The notes: generated from the letters alone by a model not told the origin. 64,000 bases of DNA from Oscillatoria sp. SIO1A7 (GCA_010672965.1 JAAHFN010000001.1:206118-270117); one strand, 5' to 3'; positions 55,758-63,463 are shown, numbered from the stretch's first letter. Program-made: numbers and translations.

Positions 55758-55880
55758 GATCGAATCCGATTAAGTATTTGTAGGGGCAGTCCTCCCTGTG
55801 GCTGCCGCGATTGGCCTGGGACAACCACTAGGGGGACTTGCCCCTACGGGATTTATGGGTATTTAGCCGGATTCTATCTT
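55758..55880. repeat. Family B element upstream of pepP
   Basis: GATCGAATCCGATTAAGTAT and TATTTAGCCGGATTCTATC are the diverged ends; TTGTAGGGGCAGTCCTCCC pairs with GGGGGACTTGCCCCTACG. At 55928-55959 a hairpin GCAGGGCT/AGCCCTGC follows. The remainder to 56137 holds the promoter of the next gene and nothing else recognisable. Confidence 0.7.
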
Positions 55881-56137
55881 AGTTGTGATTTGCGTAAATA
55901 CCGAACATCTATAAAAAAGGGGATAGTGCAGGGCTACAACCTATAAATAGCAGCCCTGCCAAAAAATCCCAGTTGCCCACCATAGCAAATAATAGCTTAT
56001 CTGTCAAGGATCGCGATCGTCAGTTTTTGTGCATAAAATCCCCTAGTTACAAGATTTATGTCAATACATAAGCCGCCCTAATAGTGCATTATTTAAACAT
56101 AGAGACTTTTTAGAAAACTAGGGATGCAAGTACCGTT

Positions 56138-56356
56138 ATGATTCGCACTCTTGTAAATTCGGCTTTAAAAACGGGTTGTCTCAGCGTTGAGTCAGAAGGA
56201 TTAATGCGCCAAGTCTTGAAAATGAAAGCTTATCGCTCCTCGGATTTAGACGAGCTGGGCAAACTCTATCAAGCAGTGAAAGCCGGAGTAATTCAAAGAG
56301 AAGCTTCCGGCATACTGCAAATGCCATTGCCTATAGCTCTGAGCAGTCAGCTCTGA
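56138..56356 (+). CDS. Small conserved cyanobacterial protein
   Basis: 72 residues, mostly helical: MIRTLVNSALKTGCLSVESE, then LMRQVLKMKAYRSSDLDELG and KLYQAVKAGVIQREASG. It resembles short unnamed proteins conserved among cyanobacteria; no function is known. The last residues IALSSQL come from AGCAGTCAGCTCTGA repeat DNA, so the original end was probably near MPLP. No strong ribosome binding site; the ATG lies behind an A+T-rich leader. Confidence 0.72.
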   Translation: MIRTLVNSALKTGCLSVESEGLMRQVLKMKAYRSSDLDELGKLYQAVKAGVIQREASGILQMPLPIALSSQL

Positions 56357-56407
56357 GCAATCAGCTTAAGATAAAAGCTTAAATCTTGAAGGCTGAAAGC
56401 TAATAGC

Positions 56408-57160
56408 TTATAGCTGAGAGCTGACCGCTGAAAACTTTAATTCTGCTAATCCCAAATAGCGCAAGCCCTGGGGAGTGACTTCAAAGCGACAGGGAAGGAT
56501 TTGAACCCCCCGATCGCGCGCTTCCCCGAGCAACTCTGCGTAAACAGGATCGGCGCGATCGCCCGCTGCAAAAAATTCGCAATCGCTCCGGTTGATAAAA
56601 AATAACAGAACTGCTCTAGCCCCTAAAGAAGCTATAGCATCCATTAGTTCTCGCAAGTGCTTTTGGCCGCGATCGGTAACCGCATCGGGAAACAGCGCGG
56701 TTCGCCCCTCCGCCCAAGTAACGTTTTTGACTTCTAAATAAATTGGCGGCTCTGCCCCGGTTCCCTCTAACAAAAAATCTACGCGACTCTTATTCTCCCG
56801 CCCGTAGCGAACTTCGGGTCGGATAGAGTCGTATTCTCCCAATTCGGGAAATAATCGCCGTTCCAAACAGGACTTAATCGCCCGGTTGGGCAGAGCAGTA
56901 TTCACCCCCACCCAGGTCGGTTCGTTGTCGCGAGCTTCCACCAACTCCAAACTATAAGGTAATTTGCGCTTGGGATTGTCGCTGAGGGAAACCATCACCC
57001 GACTGCCCGGAGCCGACAAGCCCAGCATTTTGCCCGGATTGGCACAATGGGCGGTAATTTTTTCGCCGCTATCCAGTTCTAAATCTGCCAAAAATCGCTT
57101 ATAGCGTTTAATCAGAGTCCCGGGATACAAAGGGGGAAATTCGTAAATAAAATCGGTCAT
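56408..57160 (-). CDS. sfsA: SfsA-family protein (sugar fermentation stimulation)
   Basis: A 250-residue protein from the ATG at 57160 (MTDFIYEFPPLYPGTLIKRY). In other bacteria SfsA binds DNA or acts as an OB-fold/nuclease-like protein; its role in cyanobacteria is unknown. Motifs are CANPGKMLGLSAPGSRV, WVGVNTALPNRAIKSCLE, ENKSRVDFLLEG, YLEVKNVTWAEGRTALFPDA (the PD-(D/E)xK-like core EVKN), and SDCEFFAAGDRADPVYAE. The end FSAVSSQL is translated from the AGCGGTCAGCTCTCAGC repeat. An upstream in-frame extension consists of repeat DNA (CACACCCC) and is not coding. Confidence 0.93.
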   Translation of the reverse strand: MTDFIYEFPPLYPGTLIKRYKRFLADLELDSGEKITAHCANPGKMLGLSAPGSRVMVSLSDNPKRKLPYSLELVEARDNEPTWVGVNTALPNRAIKSCLERRLFPELGEYDSIRPEVRYGRENKSRVDFLLEGTGAEPPIYLEVKNVTWAEGRTALFPDAVTDRGQKHLRELMDAIASLGARAVLLFFINRSDCEFFAAGDRADPVYAELLGEARDRGVQILPCRFEVTPQGLRYLGLAELKFSAVSSQL

Positions 57161-57274
57161 AGTTGTAACTAGGGTGTGGGGTGTGGTGTGGGGTTTGGGG
57201 TGTGGGGTTTGGGAAGGGTGTAGGGTGTAGGGTGTAGGGGAAGACAAGGGGGACAAGGGGACCCTTCGACCGGC
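57161..57274. repeat. GTGTGGGGTTTGGG repeats between sfsA and the gene fragment
   Basis: Tandem GGTGTGGGG and GTGTAGGGTGTAGGGT units followed by GGACAAGGGGAC sequence; no gene. Confidence 0.7.
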
Positions 57275-57445
57275 TCAGGACGGACAAGGAGACAATACCC
57301 AATTCCCAATACCCAATTCCCAATACCCAATTCCCAATTCCCTACACCCCAGATCCGCCAGAATGTCTTCTGGGTCGAAGTTCAGTTCGGCGTATCTGCT
57401 ACAACTGTAGTTTTCCTCTAGGTTCAGGATCGGCGGTCGAGTCAT
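57275..57445 (-). pseudogene. N-terminal fragment of a lost protein
   Basis: From the ATG at 57445 the frame reads MTRPPILNLEENYSCSRYAE, then LNFDPEDILADLGC. This looks like the conserved N-terminus of a cyanobacterial protein family of unknown function (pattern PPILxLExNYTFSxYFEL from memory; family not named). After about 34 residues it changes abruptly to GGGAATTGGGTATTGGGAAT repeat (RELGIGYWELGIGNW) and stops at 57275. The rest of the gene is absent, so it is a truncated remnant. It lies three bases after the stop of the next gene upstream. Confidence 0.55.
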
Positions 57446-57448
57446 GGC

Positions 57449-57895
57449 TCAATTCTTTAGCACAGTACAATCTTGAATTATACTCTTGTTGTGCCGCTGT
57501 TGAAGCTCGGCATCAATGAGTTCTTTGGCTTTTTCAAAAATAGAGACTTCTGGCTCTTCCATGTCGGTGACCTTGTCGTAAAAATAGCGATCGCTTATCC
57601 ATTCCTCAAAGCCAATCTCCAACAAGCCATTGGCATTTAGCTTAAATCGCCAATACTGAGAAATTCTATTATCCACCACTTCAAACAACGGCGCTGGATT
57701 GTGAATCGGGAAATAGGTGTAGCTTTCGTCGCAGATATAGTACCAAACCATTCCCTGCAATTCATATAGAGCATATACTGTATATTCTTTCCCCACTATC
57801 AGTTGAAATTCCATCTCTTTTTTGTAGCAGAGGTGCGGCAAGAAGTAGCGCTCTGGAAGATCTGCTCCGGTTTTGGCTATACAACGAATTTTCAT
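57449..57895 (-). CDS. Uncharacterised protein, possibly of an accessory region
   Basis: 148 residues, compact and soluble: MKIRCIAKTGADLPERYFLP, LIVGKEYTVYALYELQGMVW, YYICDESYTYFPIHNPAPLF, QYWRFKLNANGLLEIGFEEW and a helical end EKAKELIDAELQQR. The alternating aromatic strands suggest a beta-rich fold followed by helices. The pattern is like small immunity-type proteins, but I cannot name a family. The stop is three bases before the start of the truncated frame at 57445, so both may once have been one operon. Confidence 0.6.
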   Translation of the reverse strand: MKIRCIAKTGADLPERYFLPHLCYKKEMEFQLIVGKEYTVYALYELQGMVWYYICDESYTYFPIHNPAPLFEVVDNRISQYWRFKLNANGLLEIGFEEWISDRYFYDKVTDMEEPEVSIFEKAKELIDAELQQRHNKSIIQDCTVLKN

Positions 57896-57938
57896 CGGCT
57901 GACCTCACTGGTTTTTTGGTGCTTGGCAAAGTAAGCTA

Positions 57939-58096
57939 ATACCAAATCCGGTATAGATAGGATGCTATAGATCGCTGCCGCCTAACGCCTATAGGCGTAA
58001 GCCCCGCCTCCGAAAAGCGGCTGGCGCGGCTACACAAAACTTAGCCCAAGGGGCTCTCTTGGAAGAAAACATCTTTTATAAACCGGATTTGGTATA
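57939..58096. repeat. Family B-like element before the toxin-antitoxin pair
   Basis: ATACCAAATCCGGTATAGAT and ATAAACCGGATTTGGTATA are the inverted ends (158 bp). The interior has CGCCTATAGGCGTAAGCCCC. It ends about 40 bases before the antitoxin start, in its promoter region. Confidence 0.75.
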
Positions 58097-58137
58097 AGAT
58101 AAAGATAGACAGAAAATAACCAACAATCTCAAACATT

Positions 58138-58530
58138 ATGACTTCTGCATCCCACAAGCAACCGGCCATTATTCGCACGGAACGGGGACTGACTATCTCC
58201 GGCAAGAAGCGCATAACTCTCTACGACTTGATGGACTATGTAACGGAAGGGTATCCAGCCGAGTTTATCCGAAACTTATTTTCTCTTACCCAGAATGAAA
58301 TAGATGGTGCCTTAGCTTATATTGAAGCAAATCGAGCGGAGGTAGAAGCTGAGTATCGGCAAGTCCTCAAGGAAGCGGAGGAACTGCGTCAGTATTGGGA
58401 AGAGGAAAATCGCGAGCTATTTGCTAAAATTGCTGCCATGCCCCCTAAACCGGGCACGGAAGCTGCTTGGGAAAAGCTGCGAGCAATTAAGGCCGAACAA
58501 GCTAGAAGAGAAAGAGAGCTACAGGAATGA
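58138..58530 (+). CDS. DUF433-family antitoxin-like protein
   Basis: 130 residues. Residues about 12-75 are the DUF433-type segment: IIRTERGLTISGKKRITLYD, YVTEGYPAEFIRNLFSLTQN and IDGALAYIEANRAEVEAEYR. The pattern is a strand pair then a helix-turn-helix-like bundle, as in antitoxins paired with PIN-like toxins. The C-terminus is a charged coiled tail (LKEAEELRQYWEEENRELFA). Its stop codon overlaps the start of the next gene by four bases (ATGA), so the two are translationally coupled. The family usually neutralises its partner and represses its own operon; that role is inferred here. Confidence 0.82.
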   Translation: MTSASHKQPAIIRTERGLTISGKKRITLYDLMDYVTEGYPAEFIRNLFSLTQNEIDGALAYIEANRAEVEAEYRQVLKEAEELRQYWEEENRELFAKIAAMPPKPGTEAAWEKLRAIKAEQARRERELQE

Positions 58531-58922
58531 TTTTTTTGGTTGACCATAACATTGAAGGCCAGGCTATGGCTCTTTATGGCAGTATTGCCAGCCAAGGTTG
58601 GCTGGATATACTGCCTATTCAGTTCGTTACTTTTCAAGAAGTCGGATTATCTATTGATAGCAACGATAGAGTGGTTTGGCGACTTGCACAGTCCAACCAC
58701 TCTATCCTGCTGACAGCTAATCGCAGCATGAAGGGCGAAGATTCTCTAGAACAAACGCTCCGAGAAGAAAATACGCTTTTTTCGTTGCCCGTTGTTACAA
58801 TTGGAAATACCGATCGCATTATGAAGGACTTCAAGTATCGCGATCGCTGCGTTAATAGTCTAGTTGAGATTGTCCTTGAAATCGATAACTATAGAGGAGC
58901 TAGGAGAATTTTTATTCCCTGA
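58527..58922 (+). CDS. PIN-like (DUF5615-type) toxin partner
   Basis: 131 residues with the PIN-like pattern: MIFLVDHNIEGQAMALYGSI (first acidic Asp in strand one), FQEVGLSIDSNDRVVWRLAQ, HSILLTANRSMKGEDSLEQT (Asn/Asp region) and PVVTIGNTDRIMKDFKYRDR. This arrangement fits DUF5615/Mut7-C-type nucleases found next to DUF433 antitoxins. It starts within the stop codon of the antitoxin gene (ATGA). It would cleave RNA when free; the target is unknown. The last acidic residue of the PIN set is less clear, so activity is not certain. Confidence 0.78.
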   Translation: MIFLVDHNIEGQAMALYGSIASQGWLDILPIQFVTFQEVGLSIDSNDRVVWRLAQSNHSILLTANRSMKGEDSLEQTLREENTLFSLPVVTIGNTDRIMKDFKYRDRCVNSLVEIVLEIDNYRGARRIFIP

Positions 58923-59000
58923 TGATTTGAGCAAGGAATAACTACTCGCGATCGCCATTACTCTGTTTGACTTATTTTTTCCTTACTTGCAGCGCAATCC

Positions 59001-59282
59001 TTATAGCAACGCTTCCAAAATTAGCCGGATTATTGCCAACAAAATCCCTAAGTGTTTGAACCCGCCATTGGCCAGGATTCCGCCGAGAAATGGTGGATTG
59101 CGATCGCAGGTCAGCTCGCCGTAAGAGCTAAGGGTCAGGTAGCTAACCCGTCCTTCGGGAACTCGATAGTAAACCCTAAAGCCAGCATCAGTTTCTCGGT
59201 AGCAGAGATACTCGGAGCGGGGGTGACGCTTGCGGATTTCTTGCCGGAAGGTGCGATCGAGCAGGTTTTGTGTAGAAGACAT
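59001..59282 (-). CDS. Uncharacterised small protein
   Basis: 93 residues from the ATG at 59282, which has AAGGA eight bases upstream; a longer start at 59306 would use the edge of a family A element and is less likely. The sequence SSTQNLLDRTFRQEIRKRHP, EYLCYRETDAGFRVYYRVPE and GRVSYLTLSSYGELTCDRNP reads like a mixed alpha/beta protein. The end FKHLGILLAIIRLILEALL is hydrophobic and may be an amphipathic or membrane helix. No family recognised. It is convergent with the toxin gene. Confidence 0.6.
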   Translation of the reverse strand: MSSTQNLLDRTFRQEIRKRHPRSEYLCYRETDAGFRVYYRVPEGRVSYLTLSSYGELTCDRNPPFLGGILANGGFKHLGILLAIIRLILEALL

Positions 59283-59305
59283 ATTTTGATTTTCCTTAAT
59301 TACCA

Positions 59306-59444
59306 TATAGCGTTTTTCAAATGTATGTAATCAACGAAAACGTAGGGGCGACAGCATCCCCGAGACTATCTCGGCCGTAGAACGGTAACCTCCGTAATGG
59401 GATGCTTCGCCCAGACACCTCACATACATTTGAGAACCGCTATA
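59306..59444. repeat. Family A element at the start of the gene at 59001
   Basis: TATAGCGTTTTTCAAATG to CATTTGAGAACCGCTATA, 139 bp, with CGTAGGGGCGACAGCATCCC and GGGATGCTTCGCCCAG halves. It ends 24 bases before the ATG at 59282 (minus strand) and replaces its upstream region, so the original promoter was displaced. Confidence 0.85.
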
Positions 59445-59695
59445 TCTCGATCTTGAAGCAAAAATATTGTAATGCCAAGAGATTTTAGAGGAACTTTGGC
59501 AAGAACTTAAGCGCTTGTTCCAGCCGCTGTTAACTTCGCTAAAAACAAGAAAAAATCTCAAGTAAGATCGGGCTAAGATACCTTAACTTCGCTTAAGTTC
59601 GGGGAGAGAACTTATTATCTTCGTTAAAATTCGCTAATATCTTGGCCTGAAATTCGCTACAATATCGGCAAGCCAGCGCTCGGGGAGCCATGTGA
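59445..59695. other. Upstream region of the STAND/TPR pair
   Basis: A+T-rich, with repeated TTAACTTCGC motifs (59531-59537, 59583-59590) and TTCGCTAATATC / TTCGCTACAATATC (59630-59665). CGGGGAG lies nine bases before the ATG. No clear promoter hexamers were identified. Confidence 0.4.
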
Positions 59696-61123
59696 ATGGG
59701 GGAAAAACAAGGAAAGCGCGATCGCGGTCGCATACTGACTGAGGCCGGATTGCAAAAAATAAACAAAGCCATAGCCGAGGAATACCGGAAGCAGGGAACC
59801 AAGCGAAGCTACGAGAAAATCGCCGAAAAGTCCCAGCTAAATATCAATACGGTCGAAAAAATTTTGAAGCGCACGGGAGCAGCCGATCGCAGATCCATCC
59901 AGGATCTTTTCGAGGCTTTTGGGGTTCATCTGGAGGAGGCCGACCATATTTCTGCGAAAGACCGAGAGCTGCAAATCCAGCAGCCGTCACCTCTCGTACC
60001 TATTGGTGACGAGATTCGCTGGGTCGGTCGCCAAGCCCAGATAGCAGAACTAATCCAGCGATTGCGAGGGGATTGCCGAGTTTTATCGATATTGGGAATT
60101 ACCGGAATTGGCAAAACATCCTTGGCCGCAAGACTGATTGCAGATGCGGAAATCCGGCAGCAATTGCCCGAGTTGAGGTACGTCGATTTTTACCAAGATT
60201 CGCCCCAATTTGAGGTGGTGGCGCGTCGGCTTCTGGCAGAAAACCCTGCCAGCAATCCGCAGTTGCCCCAAGATGAAAGGGCTCTGGTCGAGGCAATGGT
60301 AGCTAAGTTACAGTCTCGTCCCTACTTGCTGGTTATCGATATGCTTGAGGAAGTCTTGGAGGCGGACGGCGAGGGAGGGCATCGGTTTCGGGAGCAGGTT
60401 TTTGCGAAGTTTCTGGAACGGGCGCTGTTGGCAGAATCCATGCCCAGCCGAATCGTCCTTACTTCTCAAGATCGGCTGCCGGTTCTGGCGGAAGGGCGCT
60501 TTCCACAACGCTGTTGCCCCGTCCCCCTGGGCGGTCTGGAGGAGTCGGAGGTGCGATCGCTGTTTGAAGAATGGGAAGTGAGAGTCGAAGATGGGGAGGA
60601 TTGGCAGCATTTGCAGAGCATGGCTCGCGCCTACGAAGGTCATCCTCTGGCTTTAAAGGTGATTGCTGGCGAAATCCGAGAAGATTATCGAGGGAATATC
60701 CGAGCTTATTGGCACGACTACGGAAACGAAATTGAAGAAGTGGAACGGCTCAGAGCGGATTCTGTTGAGCGCTCTCGGGAGGACAAACCCCGCATAGACC
60801 GCCATAGCTTCCGCCTGAAAGACTTGGTGAAAAAACGAGTTGAAAAAACTTTGGCGCGATTGCAACGAGCCTATCCCTTAGCTTGTTTGATGCTCTGCAT
60901 GGGGGCGACCTACCGGCGGCCGGTGGAGCGACGGGCTTGGCTGCTTCAACTGGCAGATTATTCCCAGGAAGAGCAAGAGTTAGCTTTTGAGATTTTGCAG
61001 CGGCGCTTTTTTCTAGAAGCGGAACAACCGGGAGATAAAAATCTCTATCGCCCGCACAACCTGATTAGAAGAGCGGCGCTGGATCTTTTGCCCCAGATTG
61101 AGGAGGAGGTATTGCCACAGTGA
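59696..61123 (+). CDS. STAND ATPase with N-terminal helix-turn-helix (NB-ARC-like)
   Basis: 475 residues. Residues 1-95 hold a helix-turn-helix-like part (SYEKIAEKSQLNINTVEKIL, then DLFEAFGVHLEEADHI). The ATPase core follows: VGRQAQIAELIQRLRGD, Walker A GITGIGKT (134-141), Walker B YLLVIDMLEEV (210-220), the sensor RIVLTSQDRLP, and ARAYEGHPLALKVIAGEI, the GxP-type motif of NB-ARC proteins. The C-terminal part (about 370-475) is a winged-helix-like end (AYPLACLMLCMGATYRRPVE, NLIRRAALDLL). No effector enzyme or sensor repeat is attached. The stop overlaps the GTG start of the TPR gene (GTGA), so the TPR protein is the probable sensor half. Such proteins switch between closed ADP and active ATP states in signalling or defence. 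Confidence 0.85.
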   Translation: MGEKQGKRDRGRILTEAGLQKINKAIAEEYRKQGTKRSYEKIAEKSQLNINTVEKILKRTGAADRRSIQDLFEAFGVHLEEADHISAKDRELQIQQPSPLVPIGDEIRWVGRQAQIAELIQRLRGDCRVLSILGITGIGKTSLAARLIADAEIRQQLPELRYVDFYQDSPQFEVVARRLLAENPASNPQLPQDERALVEAMVAKLQSRPYLLVIDMLEEVLEADGEGGHRFREQVFAKFLERALLAESMPSRIVLTSQDRLPVLAEGRFPQRCCPVPLGGLEESEVRSLFEEWEVRVEDGEDWQHLQSMARAYEGHPLALKVIAGEIREDYRGNIRAYWHDYGNEIEEVERLRADSVERSREDKPRIDRHSFRLKDLVKKRVEKTLARLQRAYPLACLMLCMGATYRRPVERRAWLLQLADYSQEEQELAFEILQRRFFLEAEQPGDKNLYRPHNLIRRAALDLLPQIEEEVLPQ

Positions 61124-62730
61124 ATAAGGACTATAAAGTGCTAGAACTGCAAGCGCTCTCCGAGGCAGAACTGCCCAAGGTCTGCTATGACGCAGCGGGT
61201 CAGTTGGTGCTGCCACTATTTGAGGAAACTGCTAAAGAGCTGACCAATCCCGAGCCTGCCAGAAAATTAACCGTTCGAGAAAAAGCCCACTTGCGATCGG
61301 CATTTTACTGGTTAAACCTGTACGAACCGGAGCCAGACGCCTCCAACCTGGAACGAGTGCGGGGCTACCTGGAAGCGTTTCATCATCTCTGCGAGCTAGA
61401 GGAGTGGAAAAGAGCCAGCGACATACTTTTCAGCCGCCTTAACCCCAGTAATGAGGAATTGCACAAGCAACTAGAAATATGGGGTTTCTATCGAGAACAG
61501 TCTGAACTGTACCATCGAGTCTTGGGCAAAGTAAGTCGTAGTCGAGACGTGGTATTTCTGAGAGGCTTGGGCAATACTTGCTACTTTCGGTCACAGTATC
61601 CCCAGGCCATTGAGTATTATCAACAGAGCTTGGCTATTGCTCGGGAAATTGGCGATGGCTCTGGAGAATCAGGGGCTCTGGGCAATTTGGGCGTAGTCTA
61701 TTATTCCCTAGGAGAGTACCGCAGCGCCATTGAATATCATCAGCAGAATTTGGCTATTGCCCGGGAAATTGGCGCTCGCAGAGGAGAAGGAAATGCTCTG
61801 GGCAATATGGGCAATGCCTACTATTCCCTAGGAGAATACCGCCGCGCTATTGAATATCACCAACAGGATTTGGCTATTGCCCGGGATATCGGCAATCGCC
61901 AAGGAGAAGGAGCGGCTCTGGGCAGTCTGGGCAATGCCTACGATTCTCTAGGAGAGTACCGCCGCGCTATTGAATTCCACGAACAGCAGTTAGCTATTGC
62001 TCGGGAAATTGGCGATAGCCAAGGAGAAAGAGTAGCTCTGGGTAATCTGGGCAATGCTTACCATTCCCTAGGAAAGTATCGCAGCGCTATTGAATTCCAT
62101 CAGCAGGATTTGGCTATTGCTCGGGAAATTGGCGCTCGCCAAGGAGAAGGAGCGGCTCTGAACAATCTGGGCAATGCCTACGATTGCCTAGGAGAGTACC
62201 GCCGCGCCATTAAATGCCATCAGAAGCATTTGGCTATTGCTCGGGAAATTGGCGCTCGCCAAGGAGAAGGAAATGCTCTGGGCAATCTGGGCAATGCCTA
62301 CTATTCCCTAGGAGAATACCGCCGCGCCATTGAATTCCACGAACAGCAGTTAGCTATTGCCCGGGAAATTGGCGATCGCAAAGGAGAAGGAATAGCTCTG
62401 GGCAATTTGGGAGAGACTCTCCTCAAATTCGAGCGGTATTCAGAAGCTCTAGAAAACTTGCAGGCAGCTTTGGAGATTGCCAGAATAATTGCCGTTCCCG
62501 AGCTTGAGGCTGAAGTTATCAAAAACATGGCCAAACTCCATCAGCAGTTAGGGGATCTGGATTTGGCGCTGGAGTGTTGCGATGAGGCTTTAGGGATTGC
62601 TACGGAGTTAGGCATTCCCATAGCAAAGGAATGTCAGGAGTTGAAAGAGGAACTGCTGTCAGAGAAGGTTGGTGGCGGATGGTGGCAACGGATGGTAGCT
62701 GATGTAGCGGATGGTGGCAGCAGATGGTAG
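61120..62730 (+). CDS. TPR-repeat protein coupled to the STAND ATPase
   Basis: 536 residues from a GTG that overlaps the previous stop by four bases. Residues 1-150 are helical with no repeat (VLELQALSEAELPKVCYDAA, LRSAFYWLNLYEPEPDASNL). From about 150 to 430 there are seven to eight 40-residue TPR units of the kinesin-light-chain type (ALGNLGNAYYSLGEYRRAIE, FHEQQLAIAREIGDRQGEG). They are almost identical in DNA (120-bp repeats at 61620-62400), a sign of recent expansion. A last pair of degenerate TPRs (LENLQAALEIARIIAVPELE, LHQQLGDLDLALECCDEA) closes the fold. The last about 20 residues (VGGGWWQRMVADVADGG) are repeat-encoded from the array at 62660. It likely senses or binds a partner for the ATPase. 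Confidence 0.88.
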   Translation: MNKDYKVLELQALSEAELPKVCYDAAGQLVLPLFEETAKELTNPEPARKLTVREKAHLRSAFYWLNLYEPEPDASNLERVRGYLEAFHHLCELEEWKRASDILFSRLNPSNEELHKQLEIWGFYREQSELYHRVLGKVSRSRDVVFLRGLGNTCYFRSQYPQAIEYYQQSLAIAREIGDGSGESGALGNLGVVYYSLGEYRSAIEYHQQNLAIAREIGARRGEGNALGNMGNAYYSLGEYRRAIEYHQQDLAIARDIGNRQGEGAALGSLGNAYDSLGEYRRAIEFHEQQLAIAREIGDSQGERVALGNLGNAYHSLGKYRSAIEFHQQDLAIAREIGARQGEGAALNNLGNAYDCLGEYRRAIKCHQKHLAIAREIGARQGEGNALGNLGNAYYSLGEYRRAIEFHEQQLAIAREIGDRKGEGIALGNLGETLLKFERYSEALENLQAALEIARIIAVPELEAEVIKNMAKLHQQLGDLDLALECCDEALGIATELGIPIAKECQELKEELLSEKVGGGWWQRMVADVADGGSRW

Positions 62731-63300
62731 CGGATGGTGGCAGCGGATTGATAACGGATGTAGCGGATGGTGGCAGCGGATGTTGGCAGCGGATGTTGGC
62801 AGCGGATGTAGCGGATGGTGGCAACGGATGGTAGCGGATGGTGGCAACGGATTGGTAACTGATGTAGCGGATGGTGGCAACGGATTGGTAACTGATGTAG
62901 CGGATGGTGGCAGCGGATTGGTAGCGGATGGTGGCAACGGATTGGTAACTGATGTAGCGGATGGTGGCAACGGATTGGTAACTGATGTAGCGGATGGTGG
63001 CAGCGGATTGGTAGCGGATGTAACGGATGGTGGCAGCGGATTGATAACGGATGTAGCGGATGGTGGCAGCGGATGGTAGCTGATGTAGCGGATGGTGGCA
63101 GCGGATTGATAACGGATGTAGCGGATGGTGGCAGCGGATGGTAGCTGATGTAGCGGATGGTGGCAGCGGATGGTAGCTGATGTAGCGGATGGTGGCAACG
63201 GATGGTAGCTGATGTAGCGGATGGTGGCAACGGATGGTAGCTGATGTAGCTGCAACCATCCGCTACATCAGTTACTTATCAGTTGCCACCATCCGCTACA
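62660..63300. repeat. Tandem array of GCGGATGGTGGCA-type units
   Basis: Units of GTAGCGGATGGTGGCAACGG and GATTGGTAACTGATGTAGC (about 20-44 bp, mixed) fill 62660-63255, with an inverted tail to 63300. The 5' end lies inside the TPR gene. Units are close to the inverse of the 24-bp array at 19664. Because stops are rare in the repeat, the minus strand is open in three frames over about 600 bases; none is a gene. Confidence 0.9.
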
Positions 63301-63309
63301 TCCGTTACT

Positions 63310-63463
63310 TATAGCGTTTCTCGCTCTTGATGTGAGATGCCACCGGCGTTGCATCCCAATACAGAGATTGCCGTTCGGAGCGCGCGAGATAGTAGCGGGG
63401 ATGCTGTCGCCCCTACGTTTCTAGGGTCCGATCGTTTATTACACTTATTTGAGAAACGCTATA
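63310..63463. repeat. Family A element between array blocks
   Basis: TATAGCGTTTCTCGCTCTTG to TATTTGAGAAACGCTATA, 154 bp. The left half is diverged (GGCGTTGCATCCC); the right half GGGATGCTGTCGCCCCTACG is intact. Array repeats continue on both sides (63464-63560), so the element seems to have inserted into the array. Confidence 0.8.

Noticed and set aside
57161-57256. N-terminal extension of SfsA to 57256
   Set aside because: It is made of CACACCCC repeat translation (TPHPKPHTTPHT); MTDFIYEFPPLYPG is the family start.
62600-63259. Three overlapping minus-strand frames with HPLPPSATS-type repeats
   Set aside because: They come from stop-poor tandem DNA and are open in three frames at once, with no start signals or domains.
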